NCBI RefSeq assembly: GCF_965638725.1
Contig: NC_134974.1
Location: forward strand, 2,688,143 to 2,752,142
Source: Aptenodytes patagonicus
Taxonomy: Eukaryota > Chordata > Aves > Sphenisciformes > Spheniscidae
Reading direction: 5' to 3'
DNA length: 64,000 bases
Of this stretch, positions 32,301 to 45,069 are shown piece after piece. Made by a program: the position numbers and the translations under genes. Numbering within the stretch: position 1 is the stretch's first letter; every line of letters starts with the position of its first letter. The notes under the pieces were generated by a model that saw only the letters and a program-made list of their open reading frames with translations, had not been told where the DNA came from and did no database searches.

Positions 32301-35300
32301 CCTGTGATACAAAAAGGGGATGCACAACAAATCACATACTCCACGTCTAAATAGGTATCGTGCTTTGTGCATTAGCCTAGCTTAAACAGCCAAGATCTTC
32401 AAAATACTTGAGATACTTAGCTGCAAAGACTCTACAGCTCTTTGCTAGGTAAAGAGATGTGTTTATAGATTCCTATACGTGCTAAGCAGAAGTTTTGAGG
32501 ACCAAAAATGATCCCAACTTAATATTCACTTTAGTGAATATTTTAGTGAATATTTTAGTGAAAGGCCAAGTTACCTTTTCCATTGCCAGCTGGATCTCCC
32601 ATGTTGGCAATCAGAATATCACCATTAGGCAGGCTATGAACTACACTGAGGTATCCCTTGTTGCAGTTCCAGAAGACATCCACTGGCTCAATCATCTGAA
32701 AAAAGTTGACACACACACACACACACACACACTTCAGTGTCCGACTGCTCAGCTCATTTCACACCCCCTGGCAGAGCCTTTGGCCATCGCAGACTTCTGA
32801 AAATCTCTGACGGTTGCGGGAGCTTTCTTCCCAAGAACCCACACTTGCTAGGGCCCGCTCCTCCTTGGAGAGGAGCACAGAAGCTTCTGAGCTCCCCTCC
32901 GCACAGACAACAAGAATGCAGCAACACCTAACTCATAACAGCTTGTCTGTCCACCTCCCTATTTGGGTGGGGGCAGGCATGGGGTTTCCGTTCTCTGAAC
33001 GAAACACGTACAGAGAAAGGAACGCAATGATGAGCGGAGCCTTCCCTGGTCTGAAGAGGAGAGAGCTGAGAGGGAAACGTGACCCAGCTCTCTAAAATCA
33101 GGGTGGAAGAGAAGATGAAGAGAGAACCCTTCTTCCCTGGGTATTATTCCAGAAGCACCAGTTCCCAACTCCTTCCCAGAAACTTGTCTTTGAATCACCT
33201 CAGGCATACCTTACACAGCTTGGGAGCCCGGCACTGTGAACCCACATCCACCACGTAAATGCGGGAAGAAATCAAGCAGGGAAGAATCAGCTTGTTCCTT
33301 TTCGTTGTGATATTGTCAAAGCAGGTGCAGCCAGCGCTCCACCCCGAGGAATGCAGCTCGTCTTTGAGGTTGGGCATGGGCAGGCGGTGGATCACCTAGG
33401 CAGTCAAGGTAGAGTTAGGGTTCACTCAGGGAGGCACAGAGAAATGGGGACCCTAATGCTGGCAGATACTTCTGTCTTTGTAGCCTCCATTTGACTGTAG
33501 CTGGGACTGCCTCTAGAGACTTAGGGAGGAGAATGCTGCTCCTTGCACTGGCCACTGCTCTTTGTTAGGATACTGTGTGCAGCTGAGAAATGCGGAGATT
33601 CTTTCAAGAATTCCTCACCCCATGCCACTAAAATTCAGAAAATCATGTATGTGAAGAAATGATGATTATCAACTTGACAAAACTGGTGCATTGCTCTGCA
33701 AACTCCTCCTAAGAATGGAGTTCAAAATGTGTTAAAAACTTTCAGAAGTCTATATTGGCTTTAAAGTCCATTTTCTTCTAAGCTCTTGTAGTAATGGACT
33801 AATCAGGTCATATATACACCCCTGATGTAGATAACCTGTCTTTGCAGCCTTGAGAGACAGGTAAATGCCGATTTCCCATTTAGGATGACAGCAAGCAGGT
33901 TGGTACAGTGCACAACAGAACATCTCTGACACTGCAGCACAACAGAAACATGCTGAACTCTGCAAAAATGCTGGATACCCTAAACCACCTGGGTCACTAG
34001 AGGCCATTTTCCATGCTGAGCAGCCACTGAGAGGGTGATTCAGAGCATGTGCTCAAAAGCTCACTAGCAGCACCAAGATGCTCTGGAAGCGAGTCAGAGC
34101 CGACTTGTCCCAGGACACAAAAAAAAAGATGATTCAACTACAGCCAAGCACACAGGGGACAGTGGAAAAGAGTAAATGTCATGGATCTGACACACAGAGA
34201 CAGGCTAGTCATCAGCCCAGTAAAAACACAGTCAAGACACAGGTACCTGGGAATAATATGGAGATCTGGGGTTGAGATCGATGGTGGCCAGGAAGTCAGG
34301 CTGGTCGATGCATGTTTCCCTGTAGGTACAGGTCACGTAGGCAACCTCCTCTCTAGGAGCTGGGTATATAGAAAGCTTGTGTTAAAACATGCCATGAACC
34401 AGCCAGAAAGGAAAAGAAAAGCTTCAAGAGACTCTCAGATAGGACTGAACTTATTTTTCTGGATGCTACGACCTTCCTACAGGCAGTTGAGCTAGGTGAT
34501 CGTTGTAGGTCCCTTCCAGCTGGAACTATTCTATTCCATTCCATCCCATTCCATTCTATGCTATTCCATTCCATCCCATTCCATGCCATTCCATTCCATG
34601 CCATTCCATTCCATGCCATTCCATGCCATTCCATTCTATTCTATGCTATTCCATTCCATTCCATCCCATCCCATTCCATGCCATTCCATTCCATTCCTTT
34701 CCTCCTTGCTCGCTGGCAACTGTCCAACCCTGGCTCCATTACTGACCCAGAGGTAAGAAAACAAGAAAAGTGGATCTCCATATAGTTACAGTTTTCTCCC
34801 TTTGGGGGAAGGGACTCCGCATACACAGTTAATTAATGGTGGTCTCCACAAACACGGAGCTCCTTCCCAAGTACCCCCCACTCCAAAACACGCTCAAGAG
34901 GACTTGCCTTTCAAAACATCCGGGCAGATGGGGTAGTCGTAGCACTGAAGCCTGCATCTGTCTGATTTGAGAAGAAGAGAAGAATAAAATGAGAAACGTC
35001 CACATCTTTAAAAGGTGCCTGTGCAGAAGACTCTGTCCCACCCGATGGACCTTCTCCCACCCCAGCTGTCAACGGCCACCTCTGAGACCAGCAGCTACTT
35101 TTGTTATGGCAGTAAAAACTCTCAGATCCAGGAGAGGAATTCTCCCCTGAAGAAGAGACACTGAGGATATCACAGACCAAACCACTGCTCCGTTCCCTTT
35201 TGCATCCTCTGAGCCCCAGTGGAGGAGAGCGAGCCTACACTGAGAACCATGTCAGTATCGAAGGTCTAGCCTGGAAAATAACCCTGGTTTCTTGTCTCCC

Positions 35301-35635
35301 TGACGATTCCCCAGCAGAAGGGGAGGCTCCCCTCACCACGGATGCTGCAGCCACATGGAAGTAGCTTTTCAAGGCAAAAAGATCCCCCAGAAGCAGATCG
35401 GTAGCGAGACAAAGGAAACCTTTGGTACCAGTCAGACAAAACGCCAAACTTCGGTCCCACCTCTCCCCTTCCTGCAGCGCTGACAGAACAAACCTACCAG
35501 TCCCCAAGGGGGACTCGGTGTCAAGGTGGGATGCCTGCAGCCTCCAGGCAGTGGCTGGAGCCAGATCCAGGGTGGACCTACAAGCCTTGGAGCTGCTGTG
35601 GGCTGCGGGGAGGCTGCAGAGTATCTCTCACCCAT
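29306..35635 (-). CDS. Diverged SELENBP1-like protein, copy B
   Basis: Coding exons in gene order: 35632-35635, 34908-34961, 34247-34359, 33210-33395, 32575-32695, 32119-32301, 31626-31804, 31114-31192, 30678-30799, 30485-30577, 30114-30232, 29306-29468. Every exon from the second on equals the copy A exon in length. Total 1416 bases, 471 residues, all open. Family motifs kept: [75 protein letters not shown]. Replaced relative to human: Cys57 by Ser56, His74 by Ser73, CSSC (80-83) by GCTC, His137 by Ser136, Cys141 by Ser140, TEW (202-204) by SAG; the C-terminus is DILA instead of DIWI. His329 and Gly225, mutated in human methanethiol oxidase deficiency, are kept. Introns 2 and 7 use GC donors. 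Either a neofunctionalised enzyme or a binding protein; inference only. Confidence 0.9.
32709..32732. repeat. (AC)n microsatellite, long allele in copy B intron 4
   Basis: Twelve AC units just upstream of exon 5 in copy B. The same site in copy C (after 48953) has only about four units. Confidence 0.9.
34490..34703 (+). repeat. CR1 3' tail with expanded TTCCA-type satellite (copy B intron 2)
   Basis: The segment before 34527 (CTAGGTGATCGTTGTAGG, then GTCCCTTCCAGCTGG) resembles the 3' end of CR1 LINEs. It is followed by about 175 bases of CATTC/CATGC/CTATT pentamers. The array is open in several frames on both strands (Ile-Pro-Phe-His-Ser repeats, Trp-Asn-Gly-Met on the other), which is not coding. 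Confidence 0.85.
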
Positions 35636-35751
35636 GCTGAAGGCCGCCTGGTTCACTCTCCTCAGGAGCAGAGGTGCTGGAACTGGAGGTGCAGCTTGCT
35701 GTCTGCCTCGCCGGAGCGGGTTGTGTTGTGCCAAGGCTGCTCCGAGGGGGC

Positions 35752-35759
35752 CTTATATA
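35752..35759 (-). promoter_or_regulatory. TATA box of copy B
   Basis: TATATAAG on the gene strand, about 117 bases upstream of the copy B start codon, predicts a leader of roughly 90 nt. It is repeated exactly in unit 2, so each diverged gene has its own core promoter. Confidence 0.75.
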
Positions 35760-38700
35760 CAAGGCAAAGGGGTGGGGGGAGAAAGCAAGCTGCCAAGGGA
35801 GGAGCCATCGCTCCTAAGCGTTTGGGAGGTGCCAGACCAGCGCCGTGGCTTGTTTCCGCCTTGCTAACCACCAATCTAGAGGAAAAATCTGCTGGTCCAT
35901 GCAGGTCTTTTTCCTAAATGCAACCTCCCGTATCTGATCCTGGGGCTCTGCTGATTTCCACCAGGACTTCTTCGGCTCTGGAGGCCTCCACGTCCCAGCC
36001 GAGACACAAGCTAATTAAAGCCATCCCCCGTACCCAGGTTCCTGCCATACAAATGTGCAGTGGCTGCAAATTCCACACGAGGGATGAGAAGTCCAGCTAG
36101 ATAATTGGCCCCACCAGCAGCCTCCTGGAAATTACAAGGTTTGAACATACGGAGGCCACCAAAGGCACCTCTGAAATCTGGACCCTGACAGAAGGCACGT
36201 CTCTGTCTGAGGGCTGAGCTGAAGACATGGGCTCGCGGCGTCAGCTCAGCAAGCCAGGTCCAGAGGTGCCTCTACCCAGAAAGAAGACTTTCGGAGCTCC
36301 TAAGGACTGCAAACTGGGATAAGTGCCCACAAGAGGAGGGAGGGGGCTCCAACAGTACCCAAATCAGATGAGGAGCTGCCGACACCTCCCAAACAGCTAG
36401 AAAAGACATCAGGCTAGAAATGGGTGCCTCAGGAAATACAATCCGTGCCCTTGTTGATGCAGCACTTGCAAGGTCAAGACATGCCTGCTGCCTCTCACGT
36501 TTGTATCTCCACGTGGGAAGACAGTCAACCTGTGGAAAAGAGGAACCTTTAGGATTCGGGGCGACTCAGCACAGTGAAACACTGCCTGAGCAGCAGCTAC
36601 TTACTCTCCCCACCAGTCTGCCCAATGAACACCCAAAGCCCCATGGCAGGCACTAACACCGCAAAGTGCCTGGCACCGGTGCGGTCAAATTACACGCCAA
36701 CTAGACTAAACTGTCACAAAACACCCACGGGAACAGCAGAGATCTCTGTTAAAGGGAATGAGGCGTTGGATAGAAGAATTTTGGAAAGAAGGGTCCCCTC
36801 CCGAGATCACCACGGGCCTGGCTGCCACCAGCTGCCAAACTAAAGCAGGAAGAAAACACCAAGTGCCGTGGAACGTGAACAAGTATCGTATCTTGTGGAA
36901 GAACTCCTCCATCAGTGGGCAAATTACACGGGATAAGTAATTGCTCCATGTAGGAACGCAGAAACATCTGACAGCGCCATTAAAGAAGCCCTCGGGAGAT
37001 CTCTATCAGAAGAGAGGACAGCTTAGCCCATCTCACTAGGGCTGTAATTAAATGGCTTCCAGAACAGCACTTTAAACATATGACAGGCAAACACAGGAGC
37101 AGCCAAACACTTGGTCTTTTCTGTAAGCGAGGAGCATCAAACTGCTGCAATTGGAAGAACTCGTGATTTGTTTAGCAGAAATCCATCTTGGCAGTTTCAG
37201 TGCAAAGGGCAAAGGCAGCCGGGAGAGGGATCATTACCCACCACAGCCGGACACATCCATGCCACCAGTCGATGTATGGTTATTACTGACAAGCTGCATC
37301 CCAGGTACATCATGGTTCTCTATAAGGAAAGGAGAAGGTGTGAAAATAATATCATGGACGAAAGGAGAAAGCATGCAAAGAAATGGCTCAAAGCCTTATC
37401 TTACTGACTATGAAAGAAGTTGAGATCCTGGGCAAGAGTAACCACACGGAAAGAAATTCTATCCTCATATCAAATCAGACACGTAATGGAGGCACTTTTG
37501 GATGGCTTTTCCACAGCATTAGAGCACCCCATTTAACTGAGCACGGTATCCACCTAGGACCTGGAAGACCCCAACAGAGGAACCTTTCCTGGATGTCAGA
37601 AAAACTAGCAAGCACAAGGAGGAAAGGATGCAAAGGATGCCAGAAGAAAGAGGCATCAAAGAGCTATGCTGCACAGGGGTAGTTCAGCTGCATCAGGGCA
37701 AACTAGATTAAGGCACTGGACTCCACGTTGGACTTCAGGGGGTAAGTGTAATACCAGGTTTAATGTGTACAGGATGTCACCATCTCCAAATGGTGAGGAG
37801 ACTCAATGAAAGACCACTGCATATCCACACTGGACAAAACAAAGACTGACAGGCCAATGCCATAAGACCCAGACTGCTGAACGTTGGCTGTCTTTCCCCC
37901 CTCGTGGCTATATGAATGTTAAACACTTCTACTTCAGCTGTGTGAAGCCAGCAGCACTCTGAAGGTGAAGGACACAGTGATGCCTCCCAGGGCTGTGCAG
38001 GGCTTTCTAAGCATAGCAGGATATTGCTAGATTTCTCCTTCTGGATTAAGAACAGTCATGGCCCTTTCACAGTAATCTCAAAGGAGTTTATTTTACAGAC
38101 ATGTGCTTCTGAACAGGACTTGTGGCACTGCTTTTGCAGGAGTTTGCACATCCCAGTCTTCACCAGCAAACTCCTACTGCAGAGAGATGTGGAAGTAGCT
38201 GGTATAACCTTTTCTGTAAAACGCAGCACAGAGACTTTCAGTATTGCTTGCCTGGGACAGCTTTCAGCCTGGGTCTGCCTGTTGCAGCACCTGTAGCCTG
38301 TCAACGCTCTGGTTCATCACACCTCAACCCACACACGTTCACAACATGCTATAAGTTTGAGGACCACACTTGTGCGAGTGGAAGTAAAGAATCTGTCTCC
38401 ATCTCCAGTTCTCAGAGGCAAACCCTTTCATGTCTCCTAAGGGCAGCAAGCTTGTCCTGGGGGCACAAAGAGGTGCCAGCGTTGGGAACCAACCTGGCAT
38501 CCGATCATCACCAGGCAGATTTTGAGAGCTGACACCTCGAGAATCAGAAGGAAGCCCTCAGTCCAGGAGCAGCTCCATAGCCGGAGCTAGCTGTCCTCCT
38601 CAGAGCAACTCAAAACAGACTTTCCCTCTTCTCCCCTTGACTGCACGGAGCTCACCACTGCTCTCCCATGCTGCTCTGAGCTGGGCAGGAACGGCCCATC

Positions 38701-40563
38701 TTTCTCCAATCAAAACCAAAAGAGAGGTTCAGGCACTGTACCTGACGTGCTGCCGTCCTTGTTTGCCCGGCTGGCAGGAAGCACAACCAGGCCCAAGGAC
38801 GCGCGAGAAGCCCCTGCTCCATCAGAAGCAATTTCAGGTGCTCAGCTGATGCTTCTTTGCATGCTTCTGCTGTCATGATGTGCATGTCTCACTGCATCTT
38901 CTTCTTGCACCTGCACGCCTGCTAATTAAAAAGTTCATTAGTCTTCCGCTCATTAACAAAGTTTGCTGGTCATCCTCTTTGGCTTTCCTTGGTGACGTCT
39001 TTGGCATCCCTCACAAAACCAAGCTGTGGGGTGTAGAGTTTTCTAATTAAAACTGATAGTAGGAAGGATAAGAGCAGGCTCAGCAACACCAACAAGCAAG
39101 CAAGCGATGGTTAGCGGAGAACTCAATCAGCGTGGTCTGCTCTTGGCCTAAGTAAAGCTCCCTGTGGCAGGCAGAGATGGGAAGCCATGACATGGAAAAG
39201 CAATCGGGGCTTCGCTGGACAGCCCACACTGAGGTGGCAACTACTCCCCTCCTCCCGACCACCTCTTCCAACCCTGATAGGGAAGAGCATGCTATAATTT
39301 GGATAATGGGCAAGACTAGGTGATGCAATCTGGTGCAGACCGGCACCGCACACTAAATGTGCTGGGAGAAGACCTTGCTTCACCAAGAACACCAAGTCTG
39401 CTCTGAACACCCAAGGATGAACCCCCCTGACCATGGGAGCAGTCTCCAACCTTCCCCCGCTTCTCCAGGGACGACGTTCTCTCCCTTCCCACCTCACCCT
39501 GCCATAAAACCCTGGAGGTGTCCCAGGCTAAGTGCTGCTCATCGTCTTGCATTCTTAAATCCCCCTTTCCCATACAAGCAGTCGATGGCAGGTGGCACAG
39601 CTCACTGCACATTGGCGGTGGCAAGACACAAACGGCTCTGGGGGCGGCAGAGGAGAAGAGCCCACCGGAGGCACGTGAGACAGAAAGACAGAGTGCTCAA
39701 GACTTTGGGACAAGTGGTAATGCAAACAGCCAGAAGGGCGGGGGCACATTTAAGACAAAAGGCAAATGTTGTTAGAAGCAGGCAGACTACGCAAAGCTCG
39801 GATCCACCACCCTGGCTCTCTTGATCACCTCACCGAGCAGGGACAAACCAAATGTCCCAGGGCTACAGGACTCACACCTGGTACACGCGGTGCCCTTCGG
39901 CACATCACTTCAGCAACAGTACCATGTACAGGCTACAAGGTTTGCTGGAGGGATCATCAGCGTAGCACAGCTACACTTCTTCTCCCTCAAGGCACCTCTC
40001 TGCCTTTTTTCCACTACTGTTTCAGCCTCCCCTTCCCCTCCAAAGGAGCGGTTTGCTGTTGGAGCAGGAGTCACAGGGGAGGGGGCAGAAAGGTCTGGCC
40101 AGAAGCACGGCAGCAGTGGGATCACCCCTCCCCACTACAGCCCACAGCTACGACCGGACAAACCCATCCGAAACCCACATCCTTAGGTTGTGATTTCAGG
40201 CACCATGTAATGAGACGTGACTCCGGGCTGCCACTGAAGGGCCCTGCCATGTGCAGCCACAGGGAGACGGACGGTGAGCCACTTTTTTGGCAGCGCAGTT
40301 TTCTGCCGGATCAGCTCCTTCAACCGACTCCTCCCACAACCGCACGATCGCTCCATCTGGCACAAGAGGAGTGGCAGCACCACGCAGCTGGGGAGGACGG
40401 ACGAGCAGGACCTGCTTTTTCTCCTCTTCCATGCCTCTGCCTGAAGACAGGCACTAGCACTTTTCCTTAAAAGTCCCTACGAACACTGCAAATCAGACTC
40501 CAAGCTTGTAACAAATGAAAACAAGAACGGCTGACTTTTCTCCACTGATGGAGAAGGAAATTG
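35760..40563. other. Unit 1 intergenic sequence upstream of copy B
   Basis: There is no SELENBP1 exon or other recognisable gene in these 4.8 kb. About 37045-38545 is poorly alignable with unit 2 (53600-54088), and 39401-40230 is absent from unit 2. Frames of up to 234 codons (39766-40470) are broken or missing in the other unit and show no family similarity. Confidence 0.6.
39401..40230. other. 830-base segment present only in unit 1
   Basis: Unit 2 reads AAGTCTG directly into CCACTGAAGG at 54942, whereas unit 1 has 830 bases between the same two words. The trinucleotide CTG stands at both edges in unit 1, as expected for a microhomology deletion in unit 2. I do not recognise a mobile element in it. 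Confidence 0.8.
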
Positions 40564-42463
40564 TTACAGAGAAATTGTCTGAGCAGCCAGGGATCAGGTT
40601 AGGAATGGTAAAGCCCTGATAGAATTAAATCTGGCCAGGGACGTCAAGGGCAACAAGAAAAGATTCTATAGGTACGTCAGGGATAAAAGGAAGATGAGGG
40701 AAAATGTGGGCCCTCTCCAGAACGAAACGGGAGACCTGGTTACCCGGGACATGGAGAAGGCGGAGGTACTCAAGGACTTTTTTGCCTCGGTCTTCACCAG
40801 CAAGTGCTCGAGCCTCACCGCCCAAGCCGCAGAAGGCAAAGGCGGGGACTGGGAGGATGAAGAGCCGCCCACTGTGGGAGAACATCAGGTTCAAGACCAC
40901 CTAAGATCACCTGAAGGTGCACAAGTCCATGGGACCTGATGAGATCCATCCGCAGGTCCTGAAGGAACTGGTGGATGAAGTTGCTAAGCCACTATCCATC
41001 GTATTTGAGAAGTCGTGGCAGTCCAGTGAAGTTCCCACTGACTGGAAAAGGGGCAAGATAACCCCCATTTTTAAAAAGGGAAAAAAGGAAGACCCAGGGA
41101 ACCACAGGCCAGTCAGTCTCACCTCTGTGCCTGGGAAGATCATGGAACAGATCCTCCTGGAAGCTATGCTAAGGCACATGGAGGACAGGGAGGTGATTCG
41201 AGACAGCCAGCATGGCTTCACCAAGGGCAAGTCCTGCCTGACCAACCTAGTGGCCTTCTATGATGGAGTGACTACAGCAGTGGACACGGGAAGGCCTACA
41301 GGTGTCGCCTGTCTGGACCTCTGTAAGGCCTTTGACACGGTCCCCCACAACATCCTTCTCTCTAAACTGGAGAGGTATGGATTTGATGGGTGGACTGTCC
41401 GGTGGGTGCGGAATTGGTTAGATGGTCGCATCCAGAGGGTAGTGGTCAACGGCTCAATGTCCAGATGGAGATTGGTGACGAGCGGCATCCCGCAGGGGTC
41501 CATATTGGGACCAGTACTGTTTAATATCTTCATCAGTGACATAGACAGTGGGATCGAGTGCACCCTCAGCAAGTTTGCAGATGACACCAAGCTGAGTAGT
41601 GCGGTCGACACACCAGGACAGGATGCCATCCAGAGGGACCTGGACAAGCTTGAGAAGTGGGCCCGTGTGAACCTCATGAGGTTCAACAAGGCCAAGTGCA
41701 GGGTCCTGCACCTGGGTCAGGGCAACCCCCGGTATCAAGAGAGGCTGGGGGATGAAGGGGTGGAGAGCAGCCCTGCCGAGAAGGACTTGGGGGTACTGGT
41801 GGGTGAAAAGCTGGACATGAGCCAGCAATGTGCGCTTGCAGCCCAGAAGGCCAACCGTATCCTGGGCTGCATCCAAAGCAGCGTGGCCAGCAGGGCGAGG
41901 GAGGGGATTCTGCCCCTCTGCTCTGCTCTGGTGAGACCCCCCCTGGGGCACTGCGTCCAGCTCTGGAGCCCTCAGCATAAGAAAGACACAGACCTGTGGG
42001 AGCGGGTCCAGAAGAGGGCCACAAAAATGATCAGGGGGATGGAACACGTCTGCTATGGAGAAAGGCTGAGAGAGTTGGGGTTGTTCAGCCTAGAGGAGAG
42101 AAGGCTTCGGGGAGACCTTCTTGCAGCCTGTCAGTACTTAAAGGGGGCTTCTAAAAAAGATGGCAGCAAACTTTTTAGCAGGGCCTGTTGCAACAGGACA
42201 AGGGGGAATGGCTTTAAACTAAAGGGGGGGTCGATTTAGACTAGATCTAAGGAAGAAATTTTTTACGCTGAGGGTGGTGAAATACTGGCACAGGTTGCCC
42301 AGAGAGGTGGTGGATGCCCCATCCCTGGAAACATTCCAGGTCAGGTTGGACGGGGCTCTGAGCGACCTGATCTAGTTGAAGATGTCCCTGCCCACGGCAG
42401 GGGGGTTGGACTAGATGACCTTTAGAGGTCCCTTCCAACCCAAATTATTCTATGATTCTATGA
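40564..42463 (+). mobile_element. CR1 LINE, 5'-truncated, young
   Basis: The 3' 1.9 kb of a chicken-repeat-1 non-LTR retrotransposon. The first frame (about 40590-40905) reads [20 protein letters not shown] and on to DHL. A one-base insertion near 40905 shifts into a second frame (from about 40908) that carries the reverse transcriptase for about 440 codons: [77 protein letters not shown] and the catalytic FADDT at 41574-41588. A further shift in a G run near 42228 precedes the C-terminal HRLPREVVDAPSLE. It ends in two ATTCTATG-type units at 42447-42463. The frame is otherwise clean, so the element is recent. The matching place in unit 2 (55270) is empty. Confidence 0.95.
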
Positions 42464-42547
42464 AACGCAAACCAGGAATGCATATGCTGAGCAGTTTAAC
42501 TAAACGTTTCAGGTTGCACTCCAAGGACTCATTTACACTTCTCTGTA

Positions 42548-43245
42548 CGAGTTTCTGGTCAGTCTCTATTCAGCCTACTATGAATGTGAAGGCAGAACAT
42601 GTATCAGTGGTTTGTTCATCTATTACAGAAGACAGTATTTTTATCTATGGTAAAACAACCTAATAAATACCCTTTTCCTCCCTCTGCAATAGCCATGATT
42701 CCTCTGCAAAATACTTTAAGATACAGCCAGAAAGTTACATTTGCATCCTCATCTCCCTGGCAACGTCCCTTAAAGAAAACAAAGGTCACATTCACACTCT
42801 GTGCAATTTCCACTTGTTCAGGTTCTAAACGCTGAAATGAGCAAATGCTACAAAAGCACAGCAAAAACCATTCAGGAGGGTTACGAGATCTCAATATTCA
42901 TCTGCTGCATCCTGCAGACTAGAGGGGAGGAGATCCAATGTGTGGGTCTTCTGCTGCTAAGAGTTGAATATAGCCTGGGATTATTTCTTGCCTCTGCTGC
43001 TATCTGGAAGGGGAGGGAAAATTGAAGGTCCATCTGAAAAGAAGACCCAGGGCAGAATGGAGCACTCAAAACAGCTGCACTGTCAACATGGTTTTTCAGG
43101 ACACTAGTTTCCAGTCCTATAGCTACAAGCCTCATCTCAATTTGGTGCATTAATGAGTAGTGCAGCCCAACGATGCCCTCAGCTACTCATGAAACGCCAT
43201 CCTCCCACCAAGCTTCTACCCCAGAACAAAGCTCTTTTGGGGAGC
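42548..43245. other. Spacer between the two duplicated units
   Basis: About 700 bases after unit 1 homology ends and before unit 2 begins. A clean tandem duplication would have no such spacer. No gene, repeat family or SELENBP1 exon is recognised in it. Confidence 0.7.
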
Positions 43246-45063
43246 TGTTGGAAACTGCGAAGGACTTGACAGATGCTGGCACCAGGGAGAAGCCTATCTT
43301 CCAAATAACCACTAGAGGGAACAGACGAAGCATCCAACTTCAGCCAGCCCAATTCACCGCCTCCCCAGGTGAGGCACATTCAGCCGCTGCAGATGCACCA
43401 CGTTCCACGTTCCTCAGGATAACTCATGCACGAGGGTGAGGAAAGGCCCACGCTCCCCGAAACATGGGAGTCAGGACCCAAAGACCTGGGAACAGGCCTT
43501 GGAGGGGATGAAGGAGTTTGCTCGTACCAGCAGAAATACGTCCACATCCATCCAACTTGGGCAGAGCATGGCCTGATGGTGGAACGAGGAGCTGGGTCAC
43601 CCCTGCCGCGTTGTCTGTTGCTCTTCGTGGCTCAGCTGCAGCTCAAAGCCCGGGCTGAGTCCTCGCCTTGCCGTGTGACCACCTGCAGGTCAGAGAGGGT
43701 GCTCAGTTGAGAGCGTAAGGGACAGCAGACTCTCTGATCAAACCCGTAAACACGGCCATGAGGTAAGGGAGCTCTTCCCTCCACTGATGTGGATGGTGCC
43801 CGGCCCCATCACGAGGAGGGGTTTCCAGGGCAGATTCAGCTCAGCTACCTCCAGCCATCTGGACCGCATGCTGGCATGGGGATGTCTGCTGGCCAGACTC
43901 TCCCTCCAGCCAGCGGAGAGGAGGAGGCACCTCTAGTGAGGTACGTGCCTTGTAGGGTCTGAAGGTAGGTGAGATGAGGCTCATTCAAAAGCCACCGCAA
44001 CAGCAGGGACGTCCCCTGAGAAGGCCCTCAAACAAGGCAAAAGCTGGAGGATCAGAAGGGGCTGTCACACGCAAGTGATCGTGACGCTGAACAGCAGCAC
44101 CCCAGGGTGCTCAAGAGAGCTGGAGCAACATGCGTGCCCGTGAGCAGGGTGAGGAAGTAAATGAAGTTGTGTTCCTCCAAGGTAAATCCATAAAGGGCTA
44201 AAACTTAGAAGGATCCTCTTTATATCCTAATTTTTGCAGCCTCCAAACTCATTACGGTTTTGGCTGCAAATTGTACCCTCGTGAAGATGCTCAAGGCAAA
44301 CGGGACTAATGGGACGATGTGTGGGTGTGCAGCGGGGTTTTGGAGGCCGGTGGTTGCCCTCCTGTGTAGCAAACAGGCTTACATTGGGCGAGTGGGATTT
44401 GGCATCCTACGCAGCACGTGATAAGCAGGAGAACAACCTACAACTCCAGCGAGTACATCTTGCGAAAGAGGACAGCCTATGGAGAATTCTGAAGGGACTA
44501 AGGACATTTTGCCAACACCGTATTAACTGTATGCAGAGTACTTTGGGTGAAAACCCTGACTTGACTCTGCCTCAACTGTGTTAAGACTACGCCGTCCATG
44601 GGAACCGATCAAGCTGAAACCGATATTCTCACCAGCAGCAAGCAAACCGCTTAACAAACGCACGGGATTGCACTGGAGCGTCTACTAAGTGTGTTCTTGC
44701 AGCCCTTCACGTATCTTAAAGTAAGCCCTACTAAAACCAAATGGTTGGTTTGGGGGATGACAACACTACATTGCTTTGACAAGGTACGTTCGTTTGGGGC
44801 AGAAAAAGAACAAATGGTTGCCGCGCTTCCCTATAAAAGCTGTGCCTGCAAGAATGCACACAAAAAAAAGAACGAGCAAAGACAATTTCTACCAGAAACT
44901 TCCCAGAAGACTAACAGGCGCTCTGGCACAATCAGTGTCCTGTCTTAGGGGTTTTCAAAACCCTGATCTTATCACTGACCCCTGCTGGCATTTGTTTTCC
45001 CCTGAAATAAATCTGAAAGGCTTCAGTAAGACACGTGAAGATCTAGCTGATGCAAAGAACAAT
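43246..45063. other. Unit 2 sequence downstream of copy C
   Basis: Near-identical counterpart of 26817-28635. No gene recognised. Confidence 0.6.
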
Positions 45064-45069
45064 TTTATT
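45064..45069 (-). terminator. Polyadenylation signal of copy C
   Basis: AATAAA on the gene strand, 665 bases past the stop, identical in context to that of copy B. Confidence 0.8.

Larger units (their letters stand above)
26817..42547. repeat. Tandem segmental duplication, unit 1 (contains copy B)
   Basis: This matches 43246-55370 in direct orientation. Similarity starts abruptly at CTGTTGGAA (26817 and 43246) and ends at CTTCTCTGTA (42547 and 55370). Over 26998-32340 I counted about a dozen single-base differences, roughly 0.2 percent, many at CpG. Differences in structure: a CR1 insertion (about 40564-42463), an extra 830-base segment (39401-40230), and divergent patches near 32353-32705, 34085-34235 and 37045-38545. 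The unit holds one complete SELENBP1-like gene with its promoter and polyadenylation site. Confidence 0.92.

Noticed and set aside
34353-34785. Frames with Ile-Pro-Phe-His-Ser or Trp-Asn-Gly-Met repeats
   Set aside because: Translation of a pentamer satellite; open in several frames on both strands, differing between the two units only by array structure.
39766-40470. 234-codon plus-strand frame
   Set aside because: Most of it falls in the segment absent from unit 2; composition and lack of splice or start context give no support for a gene.
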